Shown: positions 51,306 through 60,482, counted from the first letter of the stretch. The stretch: 64,000 nucleotides of DNA from JAJPJE01 sp963724985 (GCA_963724985.1 CAVRWV010000016.1:154091-218090); one strand, 5' to 3'. Made by a program: numbers and translations. The notes: generated from the letters alone by a model not told the origin.

Positions 51306-53510
51306 CTAATTGCTTTTCTGCACGCGCTGGACGTCGTGCACGCCTGGGATTTTGCGAAGGCCCGCGAGGATGCGCTCGAGATGCTTCAGGTCCTCGATGT
51401 CGATGGTGACATCGATGTTCGCCTGGCGGTCGCCGGTGCGGGCGCTCATATTCTGGATGTTGGTGTTCTCGTCGCTGATGATGGCGGTGATCTGCTTCAT
51501 CATGCCCGGGCGGTCGTCGGTGAAGAGCGTGAGTTTCACTGGATAGGAGCCGGCGGCGGCTTCCTTGCGCGCCCAATCCACATCGATGCGGCGTTCCGGT
51601 TCGTACATCAGGTTCAGAACATTGGGACAATTTTTGGAATGGACCGCGACGCCTTTGCCGCGGGTGATGTAGCCAACCACATCTTCGCCCTTGATGGGGT
51701 TACAACAACGCGCGCGATAGACGAGCAGATCGTCGTGACCCTTCACCAGGATTGCGGACGTGTCGCCGCCGAAGACGCGACGCACCACGCTGGAGATGCC
51801 GCTGGTGTCCTCTTCGGGATGAGCGCTGTTCTGGCTGCTGGCTGGAGCGAGGCGCGCGAGAATCTGACGCGCGGAGTACTTGCCGTAACCGATGGCGGCC
51901 ATCAGGTCGTCGGGCTTGCCCAGGCCCATATCGGAGGCGACGCGCTGGTAGTCGGCGGTCTTGATGTCCTTGAGCGTAACGCGGTATTTGCGCGCTTCTT
52001 TCTCGATCAGCTTCTCGCCGATTTCAATGGCACGCTCGCGCTGGTGAATATTGAGCCAGTGGCGAATTTTCTGGCGAGCACGCGTTGACTTGACCAGCGA
52101 GAGCCAGTCGCGGCTCGGCTTGTGTCCGGTCTGCGTGACGATTTCGACGATGTCGCCGCTGCGCAGCTTGTGGCGGATGGGCACCATGCGCCCGTTGACG
52201 CGCGCGCCGACGCAAGCGTGTCCGACTTCGGTGTGCACGGCGTAAGCGAAATCGATGGGAGTGGAATCGCGCGGCAGGCTGACGACTTTGCCCTTGGGGG
52301 TGAAGGTGTAGACCTCTTCGGGATAGAGATCGACTTTCAGCGTGGTGAGGAATTCATCGGGATCCGATATGTCGCGCTGCCACTCGACCAGTTGGCGCAG
52401 CCAGGAGAGGCGCTGTTCGTCCTTGGCTGAGATCGGGCCGTCTTTGTACTTCCAGTGCGCGGCGATGCCTTCTTCCGCCATGCGGTGCATGTCTTCGGTG
52501 CGGATCTGCACTTCGAAGGCATTGCCGTTTTCGGCGATCACCGTGGTGTGCAGCGACTGGTACAGGTTCGGCCGGGGCATGGCGATGAAGTCTTTGATTC
52601 GACCTGGGACAGGCCGCCACTGGTTGTGGATCATGCCGAGCACGGCGTAGCAATCGTTGACGCTCGAGGTGATGATGCGGATGGCAAAGAGGTCGTAAGT
52701 CTGGTCGACGGAAATGCGCTGCCGCTGCAGCTTTTGCCAGATGCTGAAGAGGCGCTTGATGCGGCTTTCGACGCGGGCTTCGATGCCGTTCTCTTTCAGC
52801 TTGTCGCGGATGAGGCCGACAATCTGCTGAAGGAATTCTTCGCCCTTCTTGCGGCGCTGCTCGACTTCGTCGTGAACCTGCTGGTAGGCGATGGGATCGA
52901 CGTAGCGGAACGCGAGGTCTTCGAGTTCGCCGCGGATTTTGCCCATGCCGAGCCGGTGCGCAATCGGACCGTAGATCTCCAGCGTCTCGCGGGCGATCTT
53001 CTCGCGGCGATCGGGCGGAAGCGCATCGAGCGTGCGCATGTTGTGCAGGCGGTCGGCGAGTTTGATGAGCACGACGCGGACGTCGTCGACCATGGCGAGC
53101 ATCATCTTGCGCAGATTCTCGGCCTGGCGCTCTTCGCGGGTGGCGAAATCGATTTTGCTGATCTTGGTGACGCCTTCGACCAGGTGCGCGACCTGCTCGC
53201 CGAATTCTTTGCGCACGTCGACGATCGTCACCGTGGTGTCTTCCACGCAATCGTGCAGCAGGCCGGCGGCGATGGCGTTGGCGTCCATCTTCATGTCCGC
53301 AAGGATCATGGCGACTTCGAGCGGATGGACTACATAAGGCTCGCCGGAAGCGCGCGATTGGCCGGTGTGATTTTGCAGGGAGAAGTCGTAGGCGCGGCGA
53401 ATGATTTCCAGATCGTCGTTAGGACGGTAGGTACTGACCGCCTTGGTGAGGTCACGGAAGCGCGTGACCCGCAACATGTTGGTCGCGATCTGTTGGCGAA
53501 GCGTCGCCAT
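51306..53510 (-). CDS. relA: Bifunctional (p)ppGpp synthetase/hydrolase Rel
   Basis: Makes and degrades ppGpp in the stringent response. 734 residues: HD hydrolase domain with YVVHPLEVAMILADM (His62), LLHDCVEDT (His86-Asp87, Glu90-Asp91) and LADRLHNMRTL; synthetase with the RxKD-type motif GRIKDFIAMPRPNLYQSLHT, typical of bifunctional enzymes; TGS domain (YTFTPKGKVVSLPRDSTPID); zinc-finger/helical region; C-terminal ACT domain (KLTLFTDDRPGMMKQITA). Complete, no break. Confidence 0.95.
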   Translation of the reverse strand: MATLRQQIATNMLRVTRFRDLTKAVSTYRPNDDLEIIRRAYDFSLQNHTGQSRASGEPYVVHPLEVAMILADMKMDANAIAAGLLHDCVEDTTVTIVDVRKEFGEQVAHLVEGVTKISKIDFATREERQAENLRKMMLAMVDDVRVVLIKLADRLHNMRTLDALPPDRREKIARETLEIYGPIAHRLGMGKIRGELEDLAFRYVDPIAYQQVHDEVEQRRKKGEEFLQQIVGLIRDKLKENGIEARVESRIKRLFSIWQKLQRQRISVDQTYDLFAIRIITSSVNDCYAVLGMIHNQWRPVPGRIKDFIAMPRPNLYQSLHTTVIAENGNAFEVQIRTEDMHRMAEEGIAAHWKYKDGPISAKDEQRLSWLRQLVEWQRDISDPDEFLTTLKVDLYPEEVYTFTPKGKVVSLPRDSTPIDFAYAVHTEVGHACVGARVNGRMVPIRHKLRSGDIVEIVTQTGHKPSRDWLSLVKSTRARQKIRHWLNIHQRERAIEIGEKLIEKEARKYRVTLKDIKTADYQRVASDMGLGKPDDLMAAIGYGKYSARQILARLAPASSQNSAHPEEDTSGISSVVRRVFGGDTSAILVKGHDDLLVYRARCCNPIKGEDVVGYITRGKGVAVHSKNCPNVLNLMYEPERRIDVDWARKEAAAGSYPVKLTLFTDDRPGMMKQITAIISDENTNIQNMSARTGDRQANIDVTIDIEDLKHLERILAGLRKIPGVHDVQRVQKSN

Positions 53511-53642
53511 ATCTGATTATAGGCTTAAACGATGAAGCAGCTGTTAGTCGAGCTGAGCAGCTTTGATTACGTAAGTTGCATTGTCGATTCGGAAACGCGA
53601 AAAGTCCAGTCCACTCAGCAGAATGGAGCCCGATCCAGACGG

Positions 53643-54599
53643 CTATTTGTTGAAGTGTTCCCAGCCCTTGGCCTTTAACGGCACACGCAGCCCTTCGCTT
53701 TCCAGCCACATCTGCGAGCGGCGCGAAGGGAGGATTTCGCCAATCTCGGTAACCGGCACGCCCGCGATTTTCTTCGGCACGCGACGATTGCGCGGCGCCG
53801 TGAAGAGCAGTTCGTAATCTTCGCCGCCATGGAGCGCGTACGCGAGACTTTCGGGCGAGTCTGTCGATAGTGGGCAGCGAGTCGGCATGCACCACCGCGC
53901 CGACGCGGCTCTCTTCGCACAGGTGCGAGAGGTCGGTAGAGAGGCCGTCGCTGAGGTCGATCATCGCGGACGCCAGGCGATGTTCGCGCAGGTACTGTCC
54001 GATGGCGATGCGTGGCGTGGGAGAGAAGTGCTCAGGAAAATCTTTCGGTCGAAGTCGTTCTCCACGTCGCAAGCGATTGAGGGCGGCGACTGATCCGCCC
54101 AGCGTGCCGGTGACATAAATGCGATCACCCGGCTTCGCTCCAGAGCGCAGGATCGCTTTCCCCTTAGGAACCGAGCCGATCACGACGATATCAGCCAGCA
54201 CACCCGACGGACTCTGCGCGGTATCGCCGCCCGCGAGCGGAACGGAGAACTCTTCGCCAGCGCGAGAAAGCCTTTCATGAAGCGATCGACCCACTGCTGC
54301 GGAAGTTTCGCGGGAAGAGCCAGAGAAAGGAAGGCTGCGACGGGCTTTCCGCCCATGGCAGCGATATCACTTAGGCCGCGAGCCAGGCAGCGATGGCCAA
54401 CACTCTCCGGCGGGTGCCAGTCGCGACGAAAATGCACCCCTTCCAGGCTGAAATCAGTGGTTACCAGCAGCTCAGAACCAGGAGCAACACGGATAATCGC
54501 CGTATCATCTCCTATCCCAAGGGTAAGTTCCCCGCTGTGCCGGAAGCGTGCTGCCTGACGGCGAATTGCGGAGATCAGTTGTCGTTCGGCTCGAGGCAA
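53643..54599 (-). CDS. thiL: Thiamine-monophosphate kinase ThiL, two frameshifts
   Basis: Phosphorylates thiamine monophosphate to the coenzyme. The N-terminus has GELTLGIGDDTAIIRV and LLVTTDFSLEGVHF with the metal-binding Asp residues. The frame breaks near 54255-54258 (one base lost; then EEFSVPLAGGDTAQSP and YVTGTLGGSVAAL) and near 53861-53863 (one base gained; then SPESLAYALHGGEDYELLFT). Corrected length about 318 residues, normal for ThiL. A needed cofactor gene with mutually compensating breaks suggests sequencing error. Confidence 0.88.
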
Positions 54600-54713
54600 G
54601 GCAGCAACAATATACGCTCGATGACCACGTAAGAGCCTCTCAGTACAATCCTCGGCTGCCCTAAAGCGATGTAAGTACAGGGCCTAAAGTTTTTGTCCTA
54701 GATAGAACCAGAG

Positions 54714-54743
54714 TTGACACGGCTAAAATCCGTCTGGTAAGTT
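54714..54743 (+). promoter_or_regulatory. Candidate promoter upstream of the M23 peptidase gene
   Basis: A consensus TTGACA (54714-54719), an 18-base spacer and a weak TAAGTT. The rest of the 293-base gap between thiL and the peptidase gene (54600-54891) holds nothing else that I recognise. Confidence 0.35.
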
Positions 54744-54891
54744 CATCCCGTCCTGAGCTGAACCCCGAGCTCACGATGTTCGGTTCGATTCTTCGGGCCG
54801 ATCGCGCGCGAAATCCGCAACAGGCCAACCAGCCGGCGCGCACCGGGATGCTGACAGCGTCCCAGGCTAGAAATTCTGAGGAGAACAGATA

Positions 54892-55794
54892 TTGCGTAAG
54901 CGCTTTTACATCCTTTTCGTGGCACGCGACCCGGAAGGTGAGCTACGCAAAATCCCCATTCCTCTTCACCATGTGTACGTTTTCATGGCGGGCGCTTTGC
55001 TCGGCATGTTGACCATCACCGGCATGGCAGGCTCTTACGTCCGCATGCTGACCAAGGTGACCCGGTTCAATCAGCTGCGGTCCGAAAAAGAAGCTCTGAA
55101 GTCGCGCTACACCGAGCTGGAAGAAGCCTCGAAAGAGAAAGACATCCAGGTGGCTTCGCTCGGATCGATTGCCAGTGAAGTTTCGGCGATCTATGGACTG
55201 AAGGCTGAGCCGCTCCTGGTTGCAAGTTCCGACAGCGACGATGAGGAGCAGGTGCAGACTTCGCTCGATCAGCTGAGCACCCTGCGCCACTCGGCACTAA
55301 CGGGCGTCGCCAACATCGGAGTGGGCATGGGTATGAAGCAGGCGACACTTGCCGACTGGCAGCGCATGGCTGCCGCTCCTACGCTCTGGCCAGTGGAAGG
55401 TCCGATTACCGGCAATTTCGGTGAGCGCATCGATCCATTCAACGGGGAAGGCGCATTCCACCGCGGCATTGATATTTCCAGTCCGATGGGAACACGCATT
55501 GTGGCTCCGGCCGATGGCATCGTAATTTTCGCAGCGCTGGCTGCAGGTTACGGACGCATGATCGAGATCGATCACGGGCACGATATTCTCACTCGTTACG
55601 GACACCTGATGAGCTGGTCAGTCAATGAAGGCGAACACGTGCAGCGCGGACAGGTGATCGGATACGTGGGCACGAGCGGTCGCAGCACTGGTCCTCATCT
55701 GCACTACGAAGTCTGGGTCCACAACACTCCGGTAAATCCTCACAAATTCCTGCGCATGACGCACATCGAGACGGTCGCTGCTGCTGGAAAGTGA
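54892..55794 (+). CDS. M23-family peptidoglycan endopeptidase, membrane-anchored
   Basis: 300 residues from TTG 54892. A short basic cytoplasmic start is followed by a transmembrane helix (about 28-50), a coiled coil (55-90; EKEALKSRYTELEEASKEKD) and a LytM/M23 domain with FHRGIDISSPMGT (His190, Asp194), RYGHLMSW and GPHLHYEVW (His269, His271). All zinc ligands are present, so it is probably an active endopeptidase acting on periplasmic peptidoglycan. It ends before a palindrome arm at the convergent junction. Confidence 0.9.
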   Translation: MRKRFYILFVARDPEGELRKIPIPLHHVYVFMAGALLGMLTITGMAGSYVRMLTKVTRFNQLRSEKEALKSRYTELEEASKEKDIQVASLGSIASEVSAIYGLKAEPLLVASSDSDDEEQVQTSLDQLSTLRHSALTGVANIGVGMGMKQATLADWQRMAAAPTLWPVEGPITGNFGERIDPFNGEGAFHRGIDISSPMGTRIVAPADGIVIFAALAAGYGRMIEIDHGHDILTRYGHLMSWSVNEGEHVQRGQVIGYVGTSGRSTGPHLHYEVWVHNTPVNPHKFLRMTHIETVAAAGK

Positions 55795-55795
55795 A

Positions 55796-55823
55796 GCAGC
55801 ACTCAGTTCTCAGCATTCAGTCG
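55796..55823. repeat. Word repeat, CACTCAGTTCTCAGCATTCAG type
   Basis: A single arm of the ACTCAG/CATTCAG vocabulary in the gap between the convergent M23 and DUF3352-like genes. It starts directly at the stop codon of the M23 gene. Confidence 0.6.
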
Positions 55824-55850
55824 TAAGCTCTTACCGCAATCCACCCAATG

Positions 55851-56903
55851 TTAGTGACGCTTTGATTTAGCCGGCTTCTTCTGCGGAGCGGCTGGAGGTG
55901 GAGCGGCTGCTTCCGGCGTGATCGGCGTCGCCGGCGGTTCCGCCAGAATCTTCTTTAGAAATCCTTTGGGAAGCTCGGCGTTGAGGACAGCCTCATTGTG
56001 ATTGGCCTTTACCTCGATGCTGTCGAAGAAAGTTTTCACATCCGGATCGCCTCCGCTCGCATTGGCTTCGAGCGAGCGAAAGATGTTCAGGAAAGAATTC
56101 AACTGTTCAGCAACGTGCGCGGCGTTCTCATCCGAATTCGTGAACGCCTGCGCCTTGAGGTCGATCGATCCGAGGTAGCGAACAGAAATCACGCTGACGG
56201 TATCGGGCGGGAAGAACAGATCGAAGCCTCCGGGCAGAACGTACGGAGAGTTCTTCTCGGAGTTGGGCGCCACGTTCAGCACAGCCCACGCAAGACTGGC
56301 GAGTGGAACGCGCCGATAGTATCGCCGCAGCAGGCGCGGCCCTCCAAAGGGTGAAGCCAGCTTGCCGTAGCGGTCGATGATGCCGCGAATCACGTAAGGA
56401 TCGTCCAGGTTCGAGATTGCGGCGAGATCGGGCCCGAGCAAACAGACACGCACGATGCGATTCTCGCGCGGAACGTTAAAGATCTCTCGATTCCGATAAC
56501 TATCGACCGAGGAAGACAGTTTGCGCAGGTAGGCGGCTACGCGTTGCGAATCGAAGTTGGCGACAAATACTTCCGAATATCGGTTCTCCGGTCTACCGGT
56601 CAGGTCCTTGCCGCCATCCACGTGGATCGCGAAGGCGGCTTCCTGCAGATCGTGCTCGAACTGAAATCCCGTCTGTCGGATGAATTCCTGATAATCGCCT
56701 TCCGGCACGATTGGCGGAAGTTTATCCAGCAGCCCAGCCTTGCGCAACGGCGACAAGTCGAGATAGACGTACCCTTCGGCGGTGGGCAGCAGACGGGCAG
56801 GTTCAGGAGGAGCTGCCTTTCGGAGGAAGACGGCTGCGGCGATTGCTACCGCCACGGCAAGAACCACCAACAGCGGGATCAGGACAAGTTTTCGTCGTCG
56901 CAT
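55851..56903 (-). CDS. Membrane-anchored hypothetical protein (DUF3352-like)
   Basis: 350 residues: N-terminal anchor (KLVLIPLLVVLAVAVAIAAA), a large exported domain with LLPTAEGYVYLDLSPLRKAG, FVANFDSQRVAAYLRKLSS and FFPPDTVSVISVRYLGSID, and an Ala/Pro/Lys-rich C-terminal tail. The pattern is like DUF3352-type exported proteins; family and function are uncertain. Complete. Confidence 0.65.
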   Translation of the reverse strand: MRRRKLVLIPLLVVLAVAVAIAAAVFLRKAAPPEPARLLPTAEGYVYLDLSPLRKAGLLDKLPPIVPEGDYQEFIRQTGFQFEHDLQEAAFAIHVDGGKDLTGRPENRYSEVFVANFDSQRVAAYLRKLSSSVDSYRNREIFNVPRENRIVRVCLLGPDLAAISNLDDPYVIRGIIDRYGKLASPFGGPRLLRRYYRRVPLASLAWAVLNVAPNSEKNSPYVLPGGFDLFFPPDTVSVISVRYLGSIDLKAQAFTNSDENAAHVAEQLNSFLNIFRSLEANASGGDPDVKTFFDSIEVKANHNEAVLNAELPKGFLKKILAEPPATPITPEAAAPPPAAPQKKPAKSKRH

Positions 56904-57116
56904 CGCGGGAGATTTGGGCGCTAACCGCGCCAGGTTTGCGAAAAAAAACCTGCGAAAGCCAACAGATTCTCGTCAAGAGTAGCGGAGGCGGCGGGTTTTG
57001 GGTAGAATTTAAGAGTAGCGAGACTAGTTTGCTTGCGCACGTGGGCCGGAATGGACCGTAATGCGGGCCGTCTGGAGACTGTGCGAAAGCGTTGGAAATC
57101 TCTGTCCGGCAGGCGC

Positions 57117-57143
57117 TTGCACGTCAAGTTCCGCTGTGATAAT
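57117..57143 (+). promoter_or_regulatory. Candidate promoter of the tRNA-tuf unit
   Basis: TTGCAC (57117-57122), a 15-base spacer and GATAAT preceded by TGT (57135-57143, extended -10-like), about 70 bases before the first tRNA. The 311-base gap 56904-57214 holds no gene. Confidence 0.4.
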
Positions 57144-57214
57144 CTCTGAACTTTGTCCCGTGCGGCGGGAAGTTTCTGGATGTCTGTCTTCAGATTTGAG
57201 GACCGGCAACCGGT

Positions 57215-57290
57215 GCTGGCGTAGCTCAGCTGGTAGAGCATCTGATTTGTAATCAGAGGGTCGGGGGTTCAAATCCCTTCGCCAGCTCCA
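57215..57290 (+). tRNA. tRNA-Thr (anticodon TGT)
   Basis: A full cloverleaf: acceptor GCTGGCG with CGCCAGC, anticodon stem TCTGA/TCAGA with loop TTTGTAA, T-loop GTTCAAAT, and an encoded CCA end. It reads ACA codons. Confidence 0.95.
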
Positions 57291-57537
57291 AAAGATGAAT
57301 CAGCGCGCAGTGGTTGTGCGCGCACTCACTCGGCGTAGCGCGCAGCTCCTCAGAGATAAACCTCCAAAGGACGCTTCCGTAAACAGGAGATCGGAAAGCG
57401 GAAGCTTGTTCGCGCGGTTTCGCATGTCCCCGTCGCTGATGGCAGCAGTCATATTTTTTGCGAGCGATTTGCTGGTAATGAAGTGCCCTCATACTGCACG
57501 TCGCTGCCTGTCGGGATGGTGACTCGGCGTTAGGTTT

Positions 57538-57625
57538 GCACAGGTGGCCGAGTGGTTAATGGCAGCAGACTGTAAATCTGCCGCTCCCAGGAGCTACGGA
57601 GGTTCGAATCCTCCCCTGTGCACCA
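57538..57625 (+). tRNA. tRNA-Tyr (anticodon GTA)
   Basis: Acceptor GCACAGG with CCTGTGC, anticodon loop CTGTAAA, a long variable arm (CTCCCAGGAGC-like) typical of bacterial tRNA-Tyr, T-loop GTTCGAAT, encoded CCA. 88 bases. Confidence 0.95.
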
Positions 57626-57663
57626 GGATTGGATCTGGTGATTCGTGAGAATCACAGATCGGG

Positions 57664-57855
57664 ATGTTGACTGTGTCGCGATTTGGAATAGCCATGGTGA
57701 TCTTCGCAGTTCTCGAACTGCTGGCATGGCAAACGTTGTCGGACAGGAAAATCCGGCTGATCGCGATGGCGGTGATTGGAATGTTTGCGCTGCGGACTTG
57801 GGTGTATCACCGGCGCGAGACGCTGCGGAGCTTGGACAGCAGCGACGAGAAATAG
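57664..57855 (+). CDS. Small two-helix membrane protein between tRNA genes
   Basis: 63 residues with two hydrophobic segments (FGIAMVIFAVLELLAW and LIAMAVIGMFALRTWV) and a charged tail (HRRETLRSLDSSDEK). There is no strong ribosome site. Its position between tRNA-Tyr and tRNA-Gly in one transcription unit and the protein-like composition favour a real gene, but it is short. Confidence 0.5.
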   Translation: MLTVSRFGIAMVIFAVLELLAWQTLSDRKIRLIAMAVIGMFALRTWVYHRRETLRSLDSSDEK

Positions 57856-57875
57856 CAGTTGGAGTGAAGGCAAGG

Positions 57876-57950
57876 GCGGGAGTAACTCAGTGGTAGAGTC
57901 ACAGCCTTCCAAGCTGTTGGTCGCGGGTTCGATTCCCGTCTCCCGCTCCA
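57876..57950 (+). tRNA. tRNA-Gly (anticodon TCC)
   Basis: Acceptor GCGGGAG with CTCCCGC, anticodon stem ACAGC/GCTGT with loop CTTCCAA, T-loop GTTCGATT, encoded CCA. Confidence 0.95.
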
Positions 57951-57958
57951 GAGCATTG

Positions 57959-58023
<65 letters not shown>

Positions 58024-58034
<11 letters not shown>

Positions 58035-58143
58035 GAGATTGGGCTGACGTTGAGGTGATTGGTTCCTTCGCCTGCTGAGGCAGGCTCAGGATCTCGGCTG
58101 CGGGCTCAGACACCCGCAAGGCGCCTCGACATCGGCTCCAGAG
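58024..58143. repeat. Direct repeat of the tRNA-Thr 3' end around a 92-bp insert
   Basis: CATCGGCTCCAGAG occurs at 58024-58037 (end of tRNA-Thr) and again at 58130-58143. The 92 bases between have small hairpins (gcctgctgaggcaggc; gcgggctcagacacccgc) and no gene. Such an arrangement resembles attL/attR scars or template slippage at a tRNA end. Confidence 0.6.
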
Positions 58144-58167
58144 TTTGAAGCGCGCCAGAAAAAATTT

Positions 58168-58515
58168 ATGACGACTGGTTTCGAACAAGCGGGAATCAAG
58201 ATCGAGAAGCAGGCCGAGTTTGCGGCGCTGAAGCAATCCATTGAGCGGCTGTTGTCGGCGGCGCTGATCGAGAAATTCTTCAAGAAGATTCAGAAGAACG
58301 ATATCCGCATTCGCGAGTTCGAAGCGGTGTTGTCGAAACGCCTGATGGAACAGGCGGATGAAAATCTGGCGAAGTCGGGCCAGTCGGCGCAGGCGTTGTA
58401 TGACGCGTTGACGATGACCGACAAGGCGCAGATGCGAGAGTTTTATCTGACCAAAATTGAGGAAGTGAATCCCGATGTTCGGGCGCGCTTCCAGAAAATT
58501 TACCGCTATTACTAA
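58168..58515 (+). CDS. Conserved hypothetical protein between tRNA-Thr and tuf
   Basis: 115 residues, soluble, helical and charged (KIEKQAEFAALKQSIERLLS, KKIQKNDIRIREFEAVLSKR), ending FQKIYRYY. No family is recognised. It lies in the same transcription unit as the tRNA genes and 53 bases before tuf, hinting at a translation-related role, but this is inference only. Confidence 0.7.
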   Translation: MTTGFEQAGIKIEKQAEFAALKQSIERLLSAALIEKFFKKIQKNDIRIREFEAVLSKRLMEQADENLAKSGQSAQALYDALTMTDKAQMREFYLTKIEEVNPDVRARFQKIYRYY

Positions 58516-58568
58516 ACGCGCCCCCGCGAATCGCGTGTAGGCGCGACGGGGAGAAAGGCACGGCAATC

Positions 58569-59756
58569 ATGGCGAAAGAGAAATTTGATCGTAGTAAGCC
58601 GCACGTGAATGTGGGGACGATAGGACACATTGATCACGGGAAGACGACGCTGACGGCGGCGATCACGAAGGTATTGTCGAAGCACAACCCGAAGATCCAG
58701 TTCCGGTCTTTCGATTCGATTGATAACGCTCCGGAAGAGCGCGAGCGCGGTATCACGATCGCGACCGCACACGTCGAGTACGAGACGGCCAATCGGCACT
58801 ACGCGCACGTCGACTGCCCGGGTCACGCCGACTACATCAAGAACATGATCACCGGCGCGGCGCAGATGGATGGCGCGATTCTGGTGGTCGCGGCGACGGA
58901 TGGTCCGATGCCGCAGACGCGTGAGCACGTGCTGCTCGCCCGTCAGGTAGGTGTGCCGTACATCGTGGTTGCGCTGAACAAGTGCGATGCGGTGGATGAT
59001 GCCGAGCTGCTTGACCTGGTGGAGCTCGAAGTACGCGAACTGCTGAAGACCTATCAGTTCCCGGGCGACGATCTGCCGGTAGTTCGGCTCTCCGCGCTGG
59101 GTGCGTTGAACGGCGAAGAGAAGTGGGAAAAGCAGGTTGATGCGCTGATGGATGCGGTCGACAAGTATGTGCCGCTGCCGGCGCGTGATATCGACAAGCC
59201 GTTCCTGATGCCGATCGAAGACATCTTCTCGATCTCCGGACGCGGAACGGTGGTTACCGGCCGTATCGAGCGTGGCAAGGTGAAGGTTGGCGAAGAAGCC
59301 GAGATTGTGGGCTTCCGCGAGACGCGCAAGACGGTAGTCACGGGCGTCGAGATGTTCAAGAAGCAGCTGGACGAAGGCATGGCGGGCGACAACGCCGGTC
59401 TGCTGCTGCGCGGCACGGCGAAGGAAGACGTGGAGCGCGGGATGGTGCTGGCGAAGCCGGGATCGATCACGCCGCACAAGAAGTTCAAGGGCGAAGTTTA
59501 CGTGTTGAGCAAGGAAGAAGGCGGGCGTCATACGCCGTTCTTCAAGGGCTACCGTCCGCAGTTCTACTTCCGCACGACGGATGTGACGGGAGTGGCGGAG
59601 TTGCCGGCGGGCACGGAGATGGTGATGCCGGGCGATAACGTGAGCTTGGTGATTGAGCTGATCACGCCGGTGGCGATGGAAAAGGGACTCCGGTTCGCGA
59701 TTCGTGAAGGCGGCCGTACGGTGGGCGCTGGCACGATCTCGGAGATCTTGGACTAA
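58569..59756 (+). CDS. tuf: Elongation factor Tu
   Basis: Delivers aminoacyl-tRNA to the ribosome. 395 residues: GTPase P-loop GHIDHGKTTLTAAI, DCPGHADYIKNM (switch II), ALNKCDAVDD, and the two beta-barrel domains (TGRIERGKVKVGEEAEIVGF, AGDNAGLLLRGTAKEDVERG). Complete. It lies in the classic tRNA-tuf-rpmG-tRNA-Trp-secE-nusG order. The ribosome site is GGGGAGAAAGG. Confidence 0.98.
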   Translation: MAKEKFDRSKPHVNVGTIGHIDHGKTTLTAAITKVLSKHNPKIQFRSFDSIDNAPEERERGITIATAHVEYETANRHYAHVDCPGHADYIKNMITGAAQMDGAILVVAATDGPMPQTREHVLLARQVGVPYIVVALNKCDAVDDAELLDLVELEVRELLKTYQFPGDDLPVVRLSALGALNGEEKWEKQVDALMDAVDKYVPLPARDIDKPFLMPIEDIFSISGRGTVVTGRIERGKVKVGEEAEIVGFRETRKTVVTGVEMFKKQLDEGMAGDNAGLLLRGTAKEDVERGMVLAKPGSITPHKKFKGEVYVLSKEEGGRHTPFFKGYRPQFYFRTTDVTGVAELPAGTEMVMPGDNVSLVIELITPVAMEKGLRFAIREGGRTVGAGTISEILD

Positions 59757-59765
59757 GAGTTGACT

Positions 59766-59820
59766 GTGTGGTGCGGGCTTTAAGTTCGCACTGCGCGGAC
59801 AGGAATGTCCGCGCCACACA
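59766..59820. repeat. Branched hairpin between tuf and rpmG
   Basis: The outer arm TGTGTGG (59766-59772) pairs with CCACACA (59814-59820). The inner stem GCGCGGACA (59793-59801) pairs with 59806-59814 around loop GGAA. The 3' part (aggaatgtccgcgcc) recurs at 50673-50688 after another gene, so it is a dispersed element rather than a gene-specific terminator. Confidence 0.6.
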
Positions 59821-59840
59821 AACAGAAACGGGAGTTTGAA

Positions 59841-59993
59841 ATGCCTCGTGAAATTGTGACGTTACAGTGTCCGGTCTGCAAAGAGCGGAACTATTCGACG
59901 ACGAAGAATCGTAAGACGACGACGGAGCGGTTGGAGTTCAGCAAGTTCTGCAAGCGCTGCCGCAAACACACCGACCACAAAGAAGTGAAGTAA
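59841..59993 (+). CDS. rpmG: 50S ribosomal protein L33
   Basis: 50 residues: MPREIVTLQCPVCKERNYST, KNRKTTTERLEFSKFCKRCR, KHTDHKEVK. Two CxxC pairs (CPVC, CKRC) mark the zinc-binding form. The ATG at 59841 follows GGGAG and fits the family length; an in-frame upstream ATG lies inside the hairpin element and is less likely. Confidence 0.94.
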   Translation: MPREIVTLQCPVCKERNYSTTKNRKTTTERLEFSKFCKRCRKHTDHKEVK

Positions 59994-60084
59994 CACTTCG
60001 GAGATAGGGTGAATCGCGAAGGAACGCGCTGTCATGCGCGATGGCGAGAGGGCGAAGCAGCGAATTGCGGAGCCTTAGAAATAA

Positions 60085-60160
60085 AGGGGCGTAAGCTCAA
60101 CGGCTAAACTGCCGGTCTCCAAAACCGGACTTGGGGGTTCGAATCCCTCCGCCCCTGCCA
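60085..60160 (+). tRNA. tRNA-Trp (anticodon CCA)
   Basis: Acceptor AGGGGCG with CGCCCCT, anticodon stem CCGGT/ACCGG with loop CTCCAAA, T-loop GTTCGAAT, encoded CCA. It lies between rpmG and secE as in many bacteria. Confidence 0.95.
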
Positions 60161-60215
60161 GTTTGATTTTGGCGACGAAGACGGCGCCGGAAAAGTAAAG
60201 AAGGTAGTACAGGAC

Positions 60216-60476
60216 ATGGCAAAGACAGCTGCAATACAGGTTCCGAGTGAAGGCGGTTTTGTTGGACAGGTAAAGTCCTGGCCACAGCGCGTGAAGTCGT
60301 TCTACGGCGACGTGCGCACCGAAATGAAGAAGGTGACGACGCCTTCCCGCAAGGAAGTTCAGTCGACCACGGTGGTTGTGATCATCGCGGTGTTCTTGTT
60401 TGCCGTGTACTTCTTTGTTATCGACAAAATTATTCAGACCGGCGTGAACTCGCTAATTCATTACTTTGTGAAATAG
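60216..60476 (+). CDS. secE: Preprotein translocase subunit SecE
   Basis: 86 residues: a basic amphipathic cytoplasmic helix (SWPQRVKSFYGDVRTEMKKV, TTPSRKEVQSTT) and one transmembrane helix (VVVIIAVFLFAVYFFVIDKI), the short single-helix SecE form. It stabilises SecY in the protein-export channel. nusG follows after six bases. Confidence 0.93.
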   Translation: MAKTAAIQVPSEGGFVGQVKSWPQRVKSFYGDVRTEMKKVTTPSRKEVQSTTVVVIIAVFLFAVYFFVIDKIIQTGVNSLIHYFVK

Positions 60477-60482
60477 CGCCGG

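Noticed and set aside
51300..53516. Long plus-strand frames opposite rel
   Set aside because: They are antisense to an intact bifunctional Rel with all catalytic motifs.
58512..59819. 435-codon open frame on the minus strand opposite tuf
   Set aside because: It is antisense to EF-Tu, has biased Arg/His composition and no family features.
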